Shown here piece after piece: positions 35,407 through 46,004 of a stretch of 64,000 bases of DNA. The notes beneath the pieces are model-generated. The model was not told where the DNA came from. It ran no database searches and worked only from the letters and a program-made list of their open reading frames with translations. Source of the stretch: Pestalotiopsis fici W106-1 (taxonomy: Eukaryota; Ascomycota; Sordariomycetes; Amphisphaeriales; Sporocadaceae). Each line of letters starts with the position of its first letter. Within the stretch, counting starts at the first letter, position 1. Location: the NCBI RefSeq assembly GCF_000516985.1, contig NW_006917098.1, positions 62,001 through 126,000 on the forward strand, in the 5' to 3' direction. The position numbers and the translations under genes are program-made.

Positions 35407-36954
35407 TCAAGAGCTAGTGTGTTTTTCCCAGCTACAAGGTTTTCATCATTAGAACAGTGTTGCACAGTAAGCGACAGGGGCAACTTACAGATCCAGGAAC
35501 AACTTCCAAAGAATCGAAAACAGTATCCCTTGCAAGCCATTGGCAAGGATACGGGTGGGTAGGCCGCGCCCGAAAAGGCCGGAGATACCGTCTTGCTGAA
35601 TGACCAATTTGGCAGCTTCGGCTGAGTCCAATGTCAGCAAGGCAAGTGACGTCAGGTCAGTGCTTGACTTACAATACGAGACCTCTGTGTCGTTGACCTG
35701 TCGGTACGTCTTGACAACCCTTAGTGAGTTTGAAATGGTATCGGAAACTACCGAGGCACAGAAGCCGATGAATGCCAAACGCAGCAGGTATAATGCCAAT
35801 TGATCCTTTGGCGGTTGCGTGATGAAGTCGGTGAGGAAATTGTACTGCACATCACCGGTATAAGTTTCCAGTCATCTATCAAGACAACCGAGGCGAAAGA
35901 CTTACCGTCGCGAACCAAGGATAATGCCCTACAAATGTGGCTGCAGCCGTGGCGAAGGCACCCCACCACAAACTTCCAATGCCATCCGTCTTGACACGTT
36001 GACGCAAGAGAGCCGTACCCCGAGAACCTTGTGCTTGCAATGTTGTCTTCAAGGTATCGATAGGAGTCAGAATCATGCGAAATGCAGCGGCACTGGTTGC
36101 TTTCATGAGACAATATCAAGCAATATGGACAGGTTCTGGCTTACCACAGAGATGCGAAAATGGTCTGGACCAGCGTAGGCATACGAGCCAGATAAGAGTT
36201 GGACTGCAGTAGAGCAAGGATGCCCGCGTTGGCGGCGGTATCGCCGAAACGTGATACAGGCCCTGTTCACAACACACAAATTAGCCACAAACCGTGCTTT
36301 CAACTTGAAAGATTGACAATACCTTGAACAAGTGCTGGTAGAAGACCGGCATAGTATCGTCGGAACCCTCCCTCATGGTATAGCGTTTTGGTTGCCACGG
36401 GGAACGAATGTCCATGACGATATTGGTAGTTCATAATGGTACGCAAAGGCTGAAGAAGCAAGTCAATAATCAGGCACTTTTATGCAAATAAAGATATTAT
36501 TTGACACATACCATGAGCAGCAGTACTTGGAGCACCATGGCGGCAGCACCGCTCAATCCTCCGCCAAGAGCCCGCTTGAGTGCCTTTGAGAGGTCGAACT
36601 GCACAATCCAGAGTCAGCAATAGATACGAGGGGTTATTTGCAAATGGTGACATTTACGTTGGTATCATCAGCATCTATCCACCCCTTGATGAACAGTGCA
36701 AGCACCAGAGCCGCCGCGACGAACCAGAAAATTCGCCACGCCCACCAGCCTTTGGTACGGGGCCGTCGCGGCGGCGGCTCGAGCAGCGAAGACTCGTCGT
36801 GCTCATTATCCCGAGCTCTGCTGTTTCGCGACGCGGGGCCCGACTGGTGATCGTCCTCTTCCTCCTCAATGGCTACGGGTGGGATTTCCCGCAAGAGTGG
36901 CGTCCGCTCGTCTCCCTTCAGGGAATTTCGTTCCACGTCCTCGTCGCGCGCCAT
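35407..36954 (-). CDS. Mitochondrial-carrier-fold (SLC25-like) protein with acidic N-terminal extension and extra membrane helix
   Basis: Eight exons (36658-36954, 36512-36598, 36323-36449, 36145-36262, 35906-36092, 35673-35844, 35489-35621, 35407-35431) join in frame to 381 residues. The ATG at 36954 is the first in frame. Residues 1-65 are acidic with GDERTPLLREIP, fitting an acidic dileucine sorting motif. A membrane helix (WRIFWFVAAALVLALFI) follows, then three carrier-like repeats. Only the middle repeat keeps the canonical PX[DE]XX[RK] signature (LTPIDTLKTTLQAQ); the first (MPLRTIMNYQYRHG) and third (VSDTISNSLRVVK) are worn. A GLFGRGLPTRILANGLQG block near the end is carrier-like. The last exon (25 bp) is inferred from a gtaagt donor, a CTAAT branch and an in-frame stop; without it the protein ends at 35485, seven residues shorter. 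Transported molecule and membrane are unknown. Confidence 0.85.
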
Positions 36955-37550
36955 GCTGTTGGCTCGCCAGATAAAGGCCAAATATCACAAGATCTGGATA
37001 TTCAAGAGGAATGTCTACCTGGCTCTATAGCGCGATAGTTGGACGTATGTATGCGTGTACTTTGTAGGGATTTTTGCTATTTTGATTCCTCGATTTAGTT
37101 TCCGTCGGATCTCCACCGATAATTATGGCGCCATTTGACCCGCAATCGCGAGCTCCCGAAGCCGCTTATAAATCCTCCCCGCTCCCAGCCGCTTTTGGTA
37201 GTATGTAGTAGCAATTTCAACCTGAGCTTCGACAGAACAATAATAATTTCGATTAATAACAATAATTCTTTCTTCGTCAATATTGGCTCTCGGACAAATA
37301 ATCGAGATGGTTATTCTAGAGTAGTCTCAACTGGACCGAGGGGTCAAATTCTCATCGATGGATTTTGTACCTGTTCTATCTGGCTGCTCTGTCTACCGGG
37401 GATGGGCAATTAGGCCCATCGTGTAGATACCTTCGTCTAGACGTTGAAAAAACGTCGCAAGATAATGGGACTACAAAAAAGAGACTAACCCAGTCTTTCA
37501 TGGGAGGCATATCCCGCCCACATGCGCCAGAATGCTCTCATGGTCATCTT
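36955..37550. other. Intergenic region, no gene seen
   Basis: About 600 bp holding the carrier gene promoter and the 3' end of the LPMO gene. Short frames overlap the carrier exon 1 and are shadows. Confidence 0.5.
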
Positions 37551-39014
37551 CTAGTCAGCTAGGAAGACAGGAGCGTCACCCTGGCCAACAACGCATTTTT
37601 GGCCCACGAGGTCTTGAGGCACCGACCACAATCCCGATGCGCATCGCTGGAAGGACTTGCCGTCAATGCAGTTCCAACGACCCTCTTGCTGACATCCACC
37701 TTCCATAGGCAAGTTTGAGGCCGCTCCTGTAGGCACGGCAGCCTGTGAAGTGGCGGCACTAGAAGGAGGAGAAGAGCGCGTGGAGGTGCGAAACTGCTGC
37801 GTTGACGGGTCTGTGATTGCACGGCTGGTCGAGCCCATCGCTGACTGAGATGAGCCGCCACTCCTCTGCGCCGTGGCCCCGACAGAGATGGCATCGACGG
37901 GTGTATCAGCGCCTCCGGTGGGATGAGAGTAGGGCGATGTGTGAACCATAGCAGGATTCAGCTGTCCAGTGGCGGCAGAGCACCACTAAAATGTGTGTTA
38001 GCCATCAAATTCCAGCATATCCTTGATGGTAATTCAGCTCCTCCAGATATTTTTGCCTCAAGCTTCTGGGTTATAGTGCACTGAGAGAAAAGTTTCTCAT
38101 GAACAAGCTTGGAACAGATTCTTCTTCTTCTTCTTTTGCGGTGGGGAGGATCGCTTACATTGTACTGTGATGCGGCGTCGGGGACTTGACAGCCGTTCCC
38201 GCTCGCATACTGGAACACATTTCGATCACAGCCATCGCCATCGCTGCCGTCGCGGGCAATATTGGTGCCAGGGTCGGGATACAGCAGATTATGCCCCGGC
38301 TCATTCTGGCAATCGGTTTTGCCTGCCAGGTTGACAATATACATCTCTGGCAGCTTTGGTTGTCCGCCGTCTCTGCTTGAAACCTCTCGTTTCCCTGACT
38401 TGGCTTCCAGCGTGATTGGGGCGCAGTTCATGTAAAACTCGGGCAGGGCCGAATACTTGGGCACCCATGACCATGCTAAAGAGTAGTTTCCAGGTGGGAA
38501 AGAGCTCGGAATGGCATACGCGTAGTTGTCCGGGTAGCTCAGGGGATCCAAGGTATCAGAGTAAGGGGTGCCGTCAAGAGAGGGACAACCTCCCTCAAAA
38601 GACTGAATGACAAAGAACTTTGAGCTTGCTGTGGGCTGTGTGTCGCTCGTAATCGACACTTGACACGAACCACCTGCCTGCCGAGTTAGTAAATTCGAGG
38701 AAACAAGCCTGGGACTGGCTGAATGGGTCCTGACCTCCATGGATAGCACATCCCTGGTCAGGGCTACACTGGAAGGACATGGTTTGTGGCTCGTCGGCAG
38801 CAATAAGTGTCGGGTTTGACCAGTCATAGAATTGAGTAGCATCCATTCCCTCTGGCTTGCCACAAGGGAAACGTGCAATGGTCAACGGATCAGGCTTGAC
38901 ACTTGTTGCGCCCAGCTCAATGCTACCAAAACGGCGAGGTTTCAGTAGTCTCATGTGAGCTGCAACAAGTGGTAAGAGCAAGGCGCCAGCCCGGACGACG
39001 CGAAGGAGACGCAT
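37551..39014 (-). CDS. AA11-type lytic polysaccharide monooxygenase with C-terminal chitin-binding-type (X278-like) domain
   Basis: Three exons (38735-39014, 38159-38673, 37551-37985) give 409 residues. The signal peptide MRLLRVVRAGALLLPLVAA is followed by His20, which becomes the mature N-terminal copper-binding His (HMRLLKP). The second copper His is His92 in CAIHGGGSCQVS, restored by splicing intron 1. The block TSDTQPTASSKFFVIQSFEG and the later WSWVPKY ... YMNCAPITL segment are AA11-like. A Ser/Thr/Pro linker leads to a Cys-rich tail with WNCIDGKSFQRCASGLWS, the pattern of the X278 domain found on AA11 enzymes and thought to bind chitin. AA11 enzymes oxidatively cleave chitin outside the cell using peroxide or a reductant. 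Intron 2 (173 bp) carries a CTT repeat of five units (38121-38135). AA11 is the best family; a close LPMO family is possible. Confidence 0.87.
38121..38135 (+). repeat. CTT trinucleotide repeat (5 units) in an intron
   Basis: Five CTT units within intron 2 of the AA11 gene (GAA-type on the coding strand). It is likely to vary between isolates. Confidence 0.8.
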
Positions 39015-39567
39015 GGTAAATTCTTCCCGTAGTTTGTGCGATTTACTTAGTATCAGGTTTTGTACGAATAGGATGGTTGTTTGCAATGAAGATAATTTGT
39101 TGCTGAAATGATTGTGGACAAGGGCAAGGATGAATTGGAGACGACGAATGTTGCAATAAACTTGTAAAGTGGCCAGGACGAAATGGAATGAAAAGAATGC
39201 CGAGTGTCTACTTAAAATGACTGAATGTGGCGGGATGAAGCTGCTGCTGGGTGTCCGTTGGATAAAGAGCCTTTGTGAATCTTGCGAGTGAACAAAGCGA
39301 GGGACCAACTTGAAGGATTATTCACTTGTGCATTGAGCCAGAACATCTTGGATCAAATTGATGAGCTAATTATTTGGCCCCTTATTGTCTACAGAGATTG
39401 TGAATTTCCTTCTTGGAACGTCCACAATTCCAACACTTCACAAACTCTTCCACCAATCACCAACATGTAAACATATCTCGATAGAGTAAACAAGAATTGA
39501 ATTTAAATTTGAATTGATCAAGTCGCTTTTATCCACAACGTGTCTGGTGATGTATTTCCCATGAAAT
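39015..39567. other. Intergenic region, no gene seen
   Basis: About 550 bp between two tandem minus-strand genes, containing the AA11 promoter. The in-frame open stretch upstream of 39014 lacks another ATG close by and is leader sequence. Confidence 0.5.
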
Positions 39568-41262
39568 CTACTTCTTCACGACAGCAAGCTGGCCTCTAAC
39601 CGGCACATTCTCATCTCTGCCGACTTCTGGGAAGCCCTCAACCTTGACGCCTTCTCTAAATAACAGAACGTGACTGGATCCACCAAAGTGGAACATGCCA
39701 GTCTGTTCGCCCTTCTTGATATGCTGTCCCTCCTTGACAGTGATTTCGCAAGTACTAACCTCGTCCATGCCCACGCCGATGAAAGCCATGAGGCCGATGT
39801 CTGGATTATCTGCCTCAATGAAGATGACTGCGCGCGTGGCTAGAGCAGTGAGGTAGCCCTGGGCAACGCTGATGCCGCGCTTGTCGATCTCAACCTGGTT
39901 GTTCTCGCCAATACCTTCAAAGAGCGGCTCAGAGAAGTAGGTGCCTTCGACCAGGAAAGCCTTCTTGACGGTGCCGCTAACGGGCGAGTGCCAACGGTGG
40001 TATGACAACGCCGATAAAAAGGCCTGGTAGATTGTGGCATGCTGAAATTCGCGTGCAAGGGGGTCGTGGCCCAGCATGTCAAGAACCGAGTAGGGCTGGC
40101 CCTTGATCCAGAAATGATCTCGCAGCTTGGCCCCGTGGCAAACGTTGTAGACTTTCGACTCGCAACAGTTGGCGATGACGCTATCATCATCGGGGCTAGC
40201 AACTGGGCGAGCACTGTCATGTACCTTGCGGGTAAAGAAGTCTACCATAGAGTCAGAAACTGTGTATCTTGGTTGAGCCAATACATTTTACTCACCGTCC
40301 CACGACTTGTAGCCATAGTACTTCTTACTTGGTTCACAAACAAACATATCTTCAAATTTGTGATCAGTCTTTAGCGGCTTATTGGCAACTTCCATGACGT
40401 CCTTTGTGGCATGTTCGCCAAACCAACCCTCGGAGTGGTTCTCCAAGACGTGAGCAGAATCCTCAGTCTATTTCGTACGTTAGTATCGTCTAGTATGTTG
40501 GATTTCTCGAAACACTTACCAGCAAGTACTGGCCCCACTCATTCAGCACCTTTTTCACGGCAGCGTTGACTGTTGGGTCCAGGAATGCTGCGTGACCACT
40601 ATTGACATCTCAGCCTTTGCGTCACCGGATGACAAAACCGTACAGTAAAAGACTGGCCACTCACCTGGGCGTGGCCATGACATAGTCAAAGATGCCGCAC
40701 ATGGGCACACCGACCATACCGACACCGAAGGCGGCATCGGTCCACTCGGGTGCCTTGCTAAGAATGTGATTCAGCATGTCAAGCATGTGCTTGTAGTCCC
40801 GAATTTGCTTCTTGCCGACGGGATCCGTCAGGTAAGGCGCTTTCTGTGGCACCTCGTCCCACATGGCGGTGAAGTACATGTAGATGCGAGGGTTGGTCTC
40901 AATCTATCGGAAAGACGGAGTCAGTGTATTGAGACCGGGGGCCAGATCAGAAGCGGAGCCGCATACTCACCAGATCTTTGAACTCTTGCAGCGCCGGGCT
41001 GAGTGGCTTCTTCTGACCGGACTTGTGTTTCTTGTCAACATGGTCAATCTGTCTAGCGAGCCATTCATGTTGTGTGCGATGGTCTGTGGGAAGCCAGGCA
41101 CCGTGCCTAGGAGAGCGGAGAGTTAGTATGTACCTAGACGTGTGCCCGAGTGCAAGTGTGCTGCTGTGGTGGAGGGGTCACGGTTATGTCGCGACACATG
41201 ACGTACTTGTGGCGCTTGTGCTCTTTGGGGATATCGTGGTGATCTCCGTGCTGGTGGACCAT
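39568..41262 (-). CDS. PsiD-like decarboxylase (phosphatidylserine-decarboxylase fold)
   Basis: Six exons (41207-41262, 40971-41106, 40665-40903, 40520-40598, 40296-40467, 39568-40241) join in frame to 451 residues. The N-terminal half (HGAWLPTDHRTQHEWLARQI; YFTAMWDEVPQKA; DYVMATPSGHAAFLDP; WGQYL) is the domain that precedes the catalytic part in PsiD-like enzymes. The catalytic half has KYYGYKSWDDFFTRKV, YHRWHSPVSG (His309, His312) and the self-cleavage motif GGSS (414-417) in MFHFGGSSHVLLF, where chain cutting makes the pyruvoyl cofactor. PsiD decarboxylates L-tryptophan in psilocybin synthesis; many ascomycete relatives are uncharacterised and may act on tryptophan, other aromatic amino acids or phosphatidylserine. 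There is no signal peptide or membrane segment, unlike organelle phosphatidylserine decarboxylases. Neighbours do not suggest a pathway. Confidence 0.9.
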
Positions 41263-41985
41263 TTTGAAGATTGACGTGTGTGATGTCTAGTATTTTCAAA
41301 GGGCTTCTGTGTCTTGCAAGTTGAAAGAAGTAAATATCAAGAACGCTGCCAAGCTGAGTGAGACGAGTCTTGGCAATGGCTTTATACTTGTGATTTACCA
41401 TTGCTGGGCAATGCCAAGAAACACTTCCCAGAGAACCGGCGCCTTATACCTTCACTGATCTGAGCGATCAGTGCGGGGGCTACGGGGCCTACGGGCGCTA
41501 ATGCAGGGAAAGCTTATAGTGGCCCGTCATGATGTAATTGCAGAGCCAATTCAACGCAAGTTTGGTCCTGTTTCGTATGGGCTCTTACTAAATGACCTAT
41601 GGCTGAGATCCAATGAGAGCATCCAGCTAGGCAAGCAAGACAAGCAAAGCAAGATTTGCAATCACTCTAACCAAGGATCTTTATTCCGAGTTGTGGCTCA
41701 ATGATGTAGCGGGCATTCAAGGTTGGATCGGCATGCCAAGTCATCTGCAGACCGTGGTGAGGTAGGTACATAAGCGTAGTATGCACACATGTACTGGGTA
41801 TTCACTGCAATGCAACTCTTTTCAGGTACCTGCTAGCGTTGAACGTGTCTTCTTCTTCATTTCGTCTGTCTGAGGTATTTGGCTCCATTTTTTACGTGTA
41901 CTATTGGTGTACCTTTACTATTTACGATGAAAATGAAACCAGCACATATCCACAGTGACTCCATTGATCCTCTTACAATCTAGAC
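41263..41985. other. Intergenic region, no gene seen
   Basis: About 720 bp with the decarboxylase promoter and the 3' side of the cellobiohydrolase gene. An AGGTAGGTA word lies near 41761. Confidence 0.5.
41380..41386 (-). promoter_or_regulatory. TATA-box-like element of the PsiD-like gene
   Basis: Minus-strand TATAAAG, about 118-124 bp before the ATG at 41262. Confidence 0.4.
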
Positions 41986-43882
41986 TTAGGTGAAGGCAGG
42001 ATTTGCATTGGTAAATAGCTGTTCAAAGTAGGCTTCAAACCAGGTGCCTGCCTCGGGAGCCGGTCTGTACACATTCAAGAGTCAGCATGGCAAACGAAAC
42101 TATTATGGTTTGGCATCAGAAGAAAGGGAACGAGGGCAGACCAGTTTTCGCCCGAACCCGCCAAGTCCCCAATGAAATACAAGATACGTACTGAAGAGCA
42201 TCTGCAAGACCACAATGGTAGTCGTAGCGTGTCGCGGTGGTGTTGCTCGTTCCATCACACTCGCCGCCAGGCTTTACCCAAACGAACGCATCGAGGAGGT
42301 CACTTCCCGTGTTAGCAGTGGGACGAGTACCAAAGCCAGTGCCGATGACGTTGCACCAGTCTCCCCAGGCGAGTTGACCGGTGGGCTGCTTGCCGCTGCG
42401 GCCAGTGTCGGTGATAAAGTGAGCATCGAAGCCGGCGGCAGAGAGGAGAGGAGCAATGGCAGCAACATAGTGTGATTCGTCGTAGTTGGCGTTGCCCTGC
42501 GTATACGACGGGGCCGAGCTGACGCTCCAGCCATTGTAGTTGGCAACATTGGTAGCAAGACCACGCAGAGCGGCCGGAGACCCGGCATCGCTGTAGACCT
42601 GTGCGAAAAGTGTCGCGGCAGGGGACAAATTCGCCGGCCATCCAAGCCACTACAACAAGATGTGTTAGCAATTGCCATTTTGGGTAGATGAATGAGTTTA
42701 AAGCAGCTCTTTTGAGCAATTTGTCTCAGTCTGCTCTTATACAGCACCATTTTGGGCAGTCCTTGTTCGAGACAGCCCAGAGAAGGGGAGAAATGACACT
42801 GGAAGGTGCTTACTCCTGCGTGGCCAGCATCGAGATACATGGCAACGTTTGGAAGATTCAAGTTTGTTAGGGCATAGTTGATGCATTCCAGGTAGGCACT
42901 CTGAGCATTGGAACACTTGGATACGCTCAAGTTTGTGACCAAGTTGGCTAGACTATCGGGTTCTGGATGCTCATAGTCAATTGACGGATTCAAGGCTACC
43001 ATGATTGCGAAAAACTCACCAATAACGAGTAGAATCCGAACATCCGAGTATTTCTTGACAATGGCAACGATTGTATCGATATAGTTCTTGTAGTTGGCCA
43101 CCCCATTGTTGGCGATAGAGTATTCACCATTCGAAGCTGCCGCTGCACAGTCGCGGTCGGGAAGATCATAGACGACGAAAATACCGGCGTTGGCTGGACT
43201 CGCGCCAGCCTGGTTGGCAGTACGGATATCAGCCAGTGTATCTTCCATCAAGTCGGTTTTAGAAAGGGTATCACTGTGACAAAAGGTTAGTCAGACCAAT
43301 ATAGTTAAGGTGCGTTCGTCAAGATCATCTAGCACTGACAGCCACATGAAGCTGGGCACATCTGCAACGGCCGCAGCTTTGGCGCCAAGAGTTGGTACAG
43401 CATATGCTGTGACCTCGGATGCGTAGTAATTATTTGCCCACTGAGCAACCCCTGAAAATGGGTTACCACTCCATGTAGCAGTCCCACTCCCGACTGGAGC
43501 TGTCGTTGTCTTTGTAGAAGCCGAGCTTGCACTGGTCGTAGCCTTGGACGTCGTGGTAGAGGTCTTTGTCGATGTGGCAGCGGAAGTGGTTGTCGATCTC
43601 GTTGTTCCGGCCGTGGTTGTTCCAGATGATGGCAAGCACTGAGAATAGTATTCATTACTTAGAACACATGTGCCTGATGCACAGCAAGTCGCCCCTGACC
43701 ATCCTGTTCCACCACATTGACCGCTTGACTGAGTTAGCAACAAGATCGAACAACATTGAACAAGCCAAGATGAGAGCCTACTAAAGTGCAGCACAGGATT
43801 GACGCTCTTCAATTGGACCATCAAGAGGAATGGCTAAAGCGAGAGCACTGAGAACAGTGAGAATCCAGATCTTGACAGCCAT
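41986..43882 (-). CDS. cbh2: GH6 cellobiohydrolase (CBHII/Cel6A) with N-terminal CBM1
   Basis: Six exons (43782-43882, 43340-43723, 43020-43273, 42814-42962, 42192-42649, 41986-42064) join in frame to 474 residues, close to Trichoderma Cel6A. A signal peptide ([17 protein letters not shown]) is followed by a CBM1 (about 30-64: [20 protein letters not shown] then CLP), a Ser/Thr linker (65-110) and the GH6 barrel. Both signature blocks are intact: [11 protein letters not shown] with Asp203 and [11 protein letters not shown] with Asp249, the residues that assist and donate the catalytic proton by analogy to Cel6A Asp175 and Asp221. The C-terminus [13 protein letters not shown] and [12 protein letters not shown] is typical. 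The enzyme releases cellobiose from the non-reducing ends of cellulose outside the cell. A TATA box lies about 95 bp upstream. The last short exon supplies the conserved C-terminal tail. Confidence 0.96.
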
Positions 43883-43973
43883 GCTGCGATATGTTCAATG
43901 TCCGTGTTGACAATTTGATAGTCGACTACTGCGTGTGCCCAACAGATGATCTTGTCATGGAAAAATCAGGATC

Positions 43974-43980
43974 TTTTATA
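43974..43980 (-). promoter_or_regulatory. TATA box of the GH6 gene
   Basis: Minus-strand TATAAAA, 92-98 bp before the ATG at 43882, at the usual distance for a strong inducible cellulase promoter. Confidence 0.55.
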
Positions 43981-46004
43981 GATTTTGGACCAATGCACTG
44001 CAAGTACGGAGAAGAGACCGGAATTGCGGGATCATCTACCTTACGACACAGGAAACATGGTATAATTAGAGCACTTTGAACTTGGGAGGCTCGCTTCAAG
44101 ACCGTATTCGGGACACGTTCACACAGGTCCATGACTGCAAGTCGACCAAGCGAGAAAGCTTGTCCTCGGAATGCGGACCGAACCTCGAGTGAAAGTGAAC
44201 GATGGCCGTCACTGCTGAGAGATATCCTGGCCGCCATGTGATGCCAATGGTATCTGGGAGACACGCTATAGATGTTCAGTGTAACGTCCGACAGAACGCA
44301 GGGACTAGGCCTGCCAAGCAAATCCAGACACTCACGGCTGCATGACGATCCATGGCTTAGTGCCAAAGAGGGAGTAACTCTTTTGGAGGCTGTAATCTCG
44401 GAGGCCATCTTCCATATAAGACAAAATAGGCGATGGCGTGGTGCGGGGCGAATGCAAAAAGTAAATATGACAGAAAACTGCGGAATGGTTGCTTTGTGTT
44501 TCCGAGTTTTGGGTGATATCGATAGAACATCACAAGAACGGATAGAGAGGATGACTATCTGAATCCATCTTCGGTAGGTGGTTGGAAAGATGGGAGGCCG
44601 AAAGCAAAATGCAAGCCAGCTACAGAGCTATTTAAGGTTAGTAGTAGGTACCTAGTTAAAAAGTCTCCACAATGACTGTCTTCGACTGTCATGTTGCGTT
44701 TGACCAACGTTAGCAGTAGAAGTTTGTGATCGCAGCCGGCTACAACTCAAGCATTCATTTTCATATCGACTTGCAATCGCCAATTACTCTGTAGCGGTGG
44801 GTGAATTCTGATGGAAGGGTAGAGTAATCGTATTACGAGTAATACATGGTTAAACCCAGTGGTTGAACACATACCTAGGTATATAGCATCGATTCGCACC
44901 AGAATAGCAATCAATAGATTTGTAAAATGCCAAGAAGCCAGCTGCTCGCTTTCTCGGTTCCCGGAAGATCATAGATGAAGCGGCTCGTGCCAAGAGGAAA
45001 TAAATAGATTGCAGCCTGCTGAGGAAATGATCAGCGTCGTGTAAATTGTGCCACCTACATTGTTGTGTATGTACGTACTCACACTAGCCTTAGGTAGTGG
45101 ATGACAACGACATTTTGGAGACATTCGATACAGCCAGTGATTATTTGTTACCAAGATGAAGATGAGATTGTTAACGAGAGAAGGGAGTATTCCCCAGAAA
45201 AGAAGAATGAAATAGGCAATTAAACGGACAAATGAACCACGACACGCAGAATGTAGTTGTCAATAAGTCGCAGAACGCTCCATTAGATATGGCGCGGGAT
45301 CTCATTACTGATGATTTATAAGTAGAACAAGTTTTACTTGGGAAATCAGGATCAAAAGCGAGGAAAAGGAAGACAGTGGGTCTCAAAAGACGATAACTAT
45401 ATCTGTCTTGATCGCTACCAATCCACCTGCTTAGAAAACATGCAGTAGCCTTCCGTCGAGGATCTGGACATTCATACACACGATCTTAACGTTGATCAAC
45501 TACTACTAGTAGGTAGGTAAGTACTTGGGCATTTGTAGGACTACGTTGTGTTCTATTCAATGTTGCACATGTCCCCTAAGGATGGTGGGGCAAGGGCCTA
45601 ACATTCTGGCAGCGCACCCGACCAAGCCCCGGGGCCGACTGGACCATACGAATATGTACCTAATTACTGGACCAGGAGCCGCTGGATTCGAACTGAAGTA
45701 CACTACAGCGGAGTCGCCAAAAGTTAACTCCGATCGCATGCCACAGAACCCTGCACACTTCACCCCAGGCTCAAGCTACAAGGTCCCCACGCTGGTAGGG
45801 GGTAGCCTCTGGGATGCCCCTAATGCAAGGTAGCAATTGTGGGCTACTCACCAGCCGCGACATCTTGGACACTGTTCTACTACCCCCAACATTACCGCCG
45901 TTGCAGCTTACAACAACCTCCAACGCACACTCAATCGTCACAAAGAGTACCTTGGACACCAACGGCAGCACTTCACTAGGGAGGGCGCTCGTCCAGTCGA
46001 CAAG
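43981..46004. other. Gene-free region between divergent genes
   Basis: About 2 kb between the GH6 gene and the AP-2 mu gene. A 160-codon ATG-started frame on the minus strand (43926-44408) overlaps the GH6 promoter and resembles nothing I know. TACCTAGGTA-type words lie near 44646, 44875 and 45511. Confidence 0.5.

Noticed and set aside
39568..41262. A psilocybin-like gene cluster
   Set aside because: Only the decarboxylase-like gene is present. No methyltransferase, kinase or monooxygenase lies nearby, so a cluster is not supported.
43926..44408. 160-codon ATG-started frame on the minus strand
   Set aside because: It overlaps the likely GH6 promoter and TATA box, and its sequence shows no protein family features.
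45676..45700. tRNA T-arm near GATTCGAAC
   Set aside because: The bases around it do not form a T stem and no cloverleaf can be drawn.
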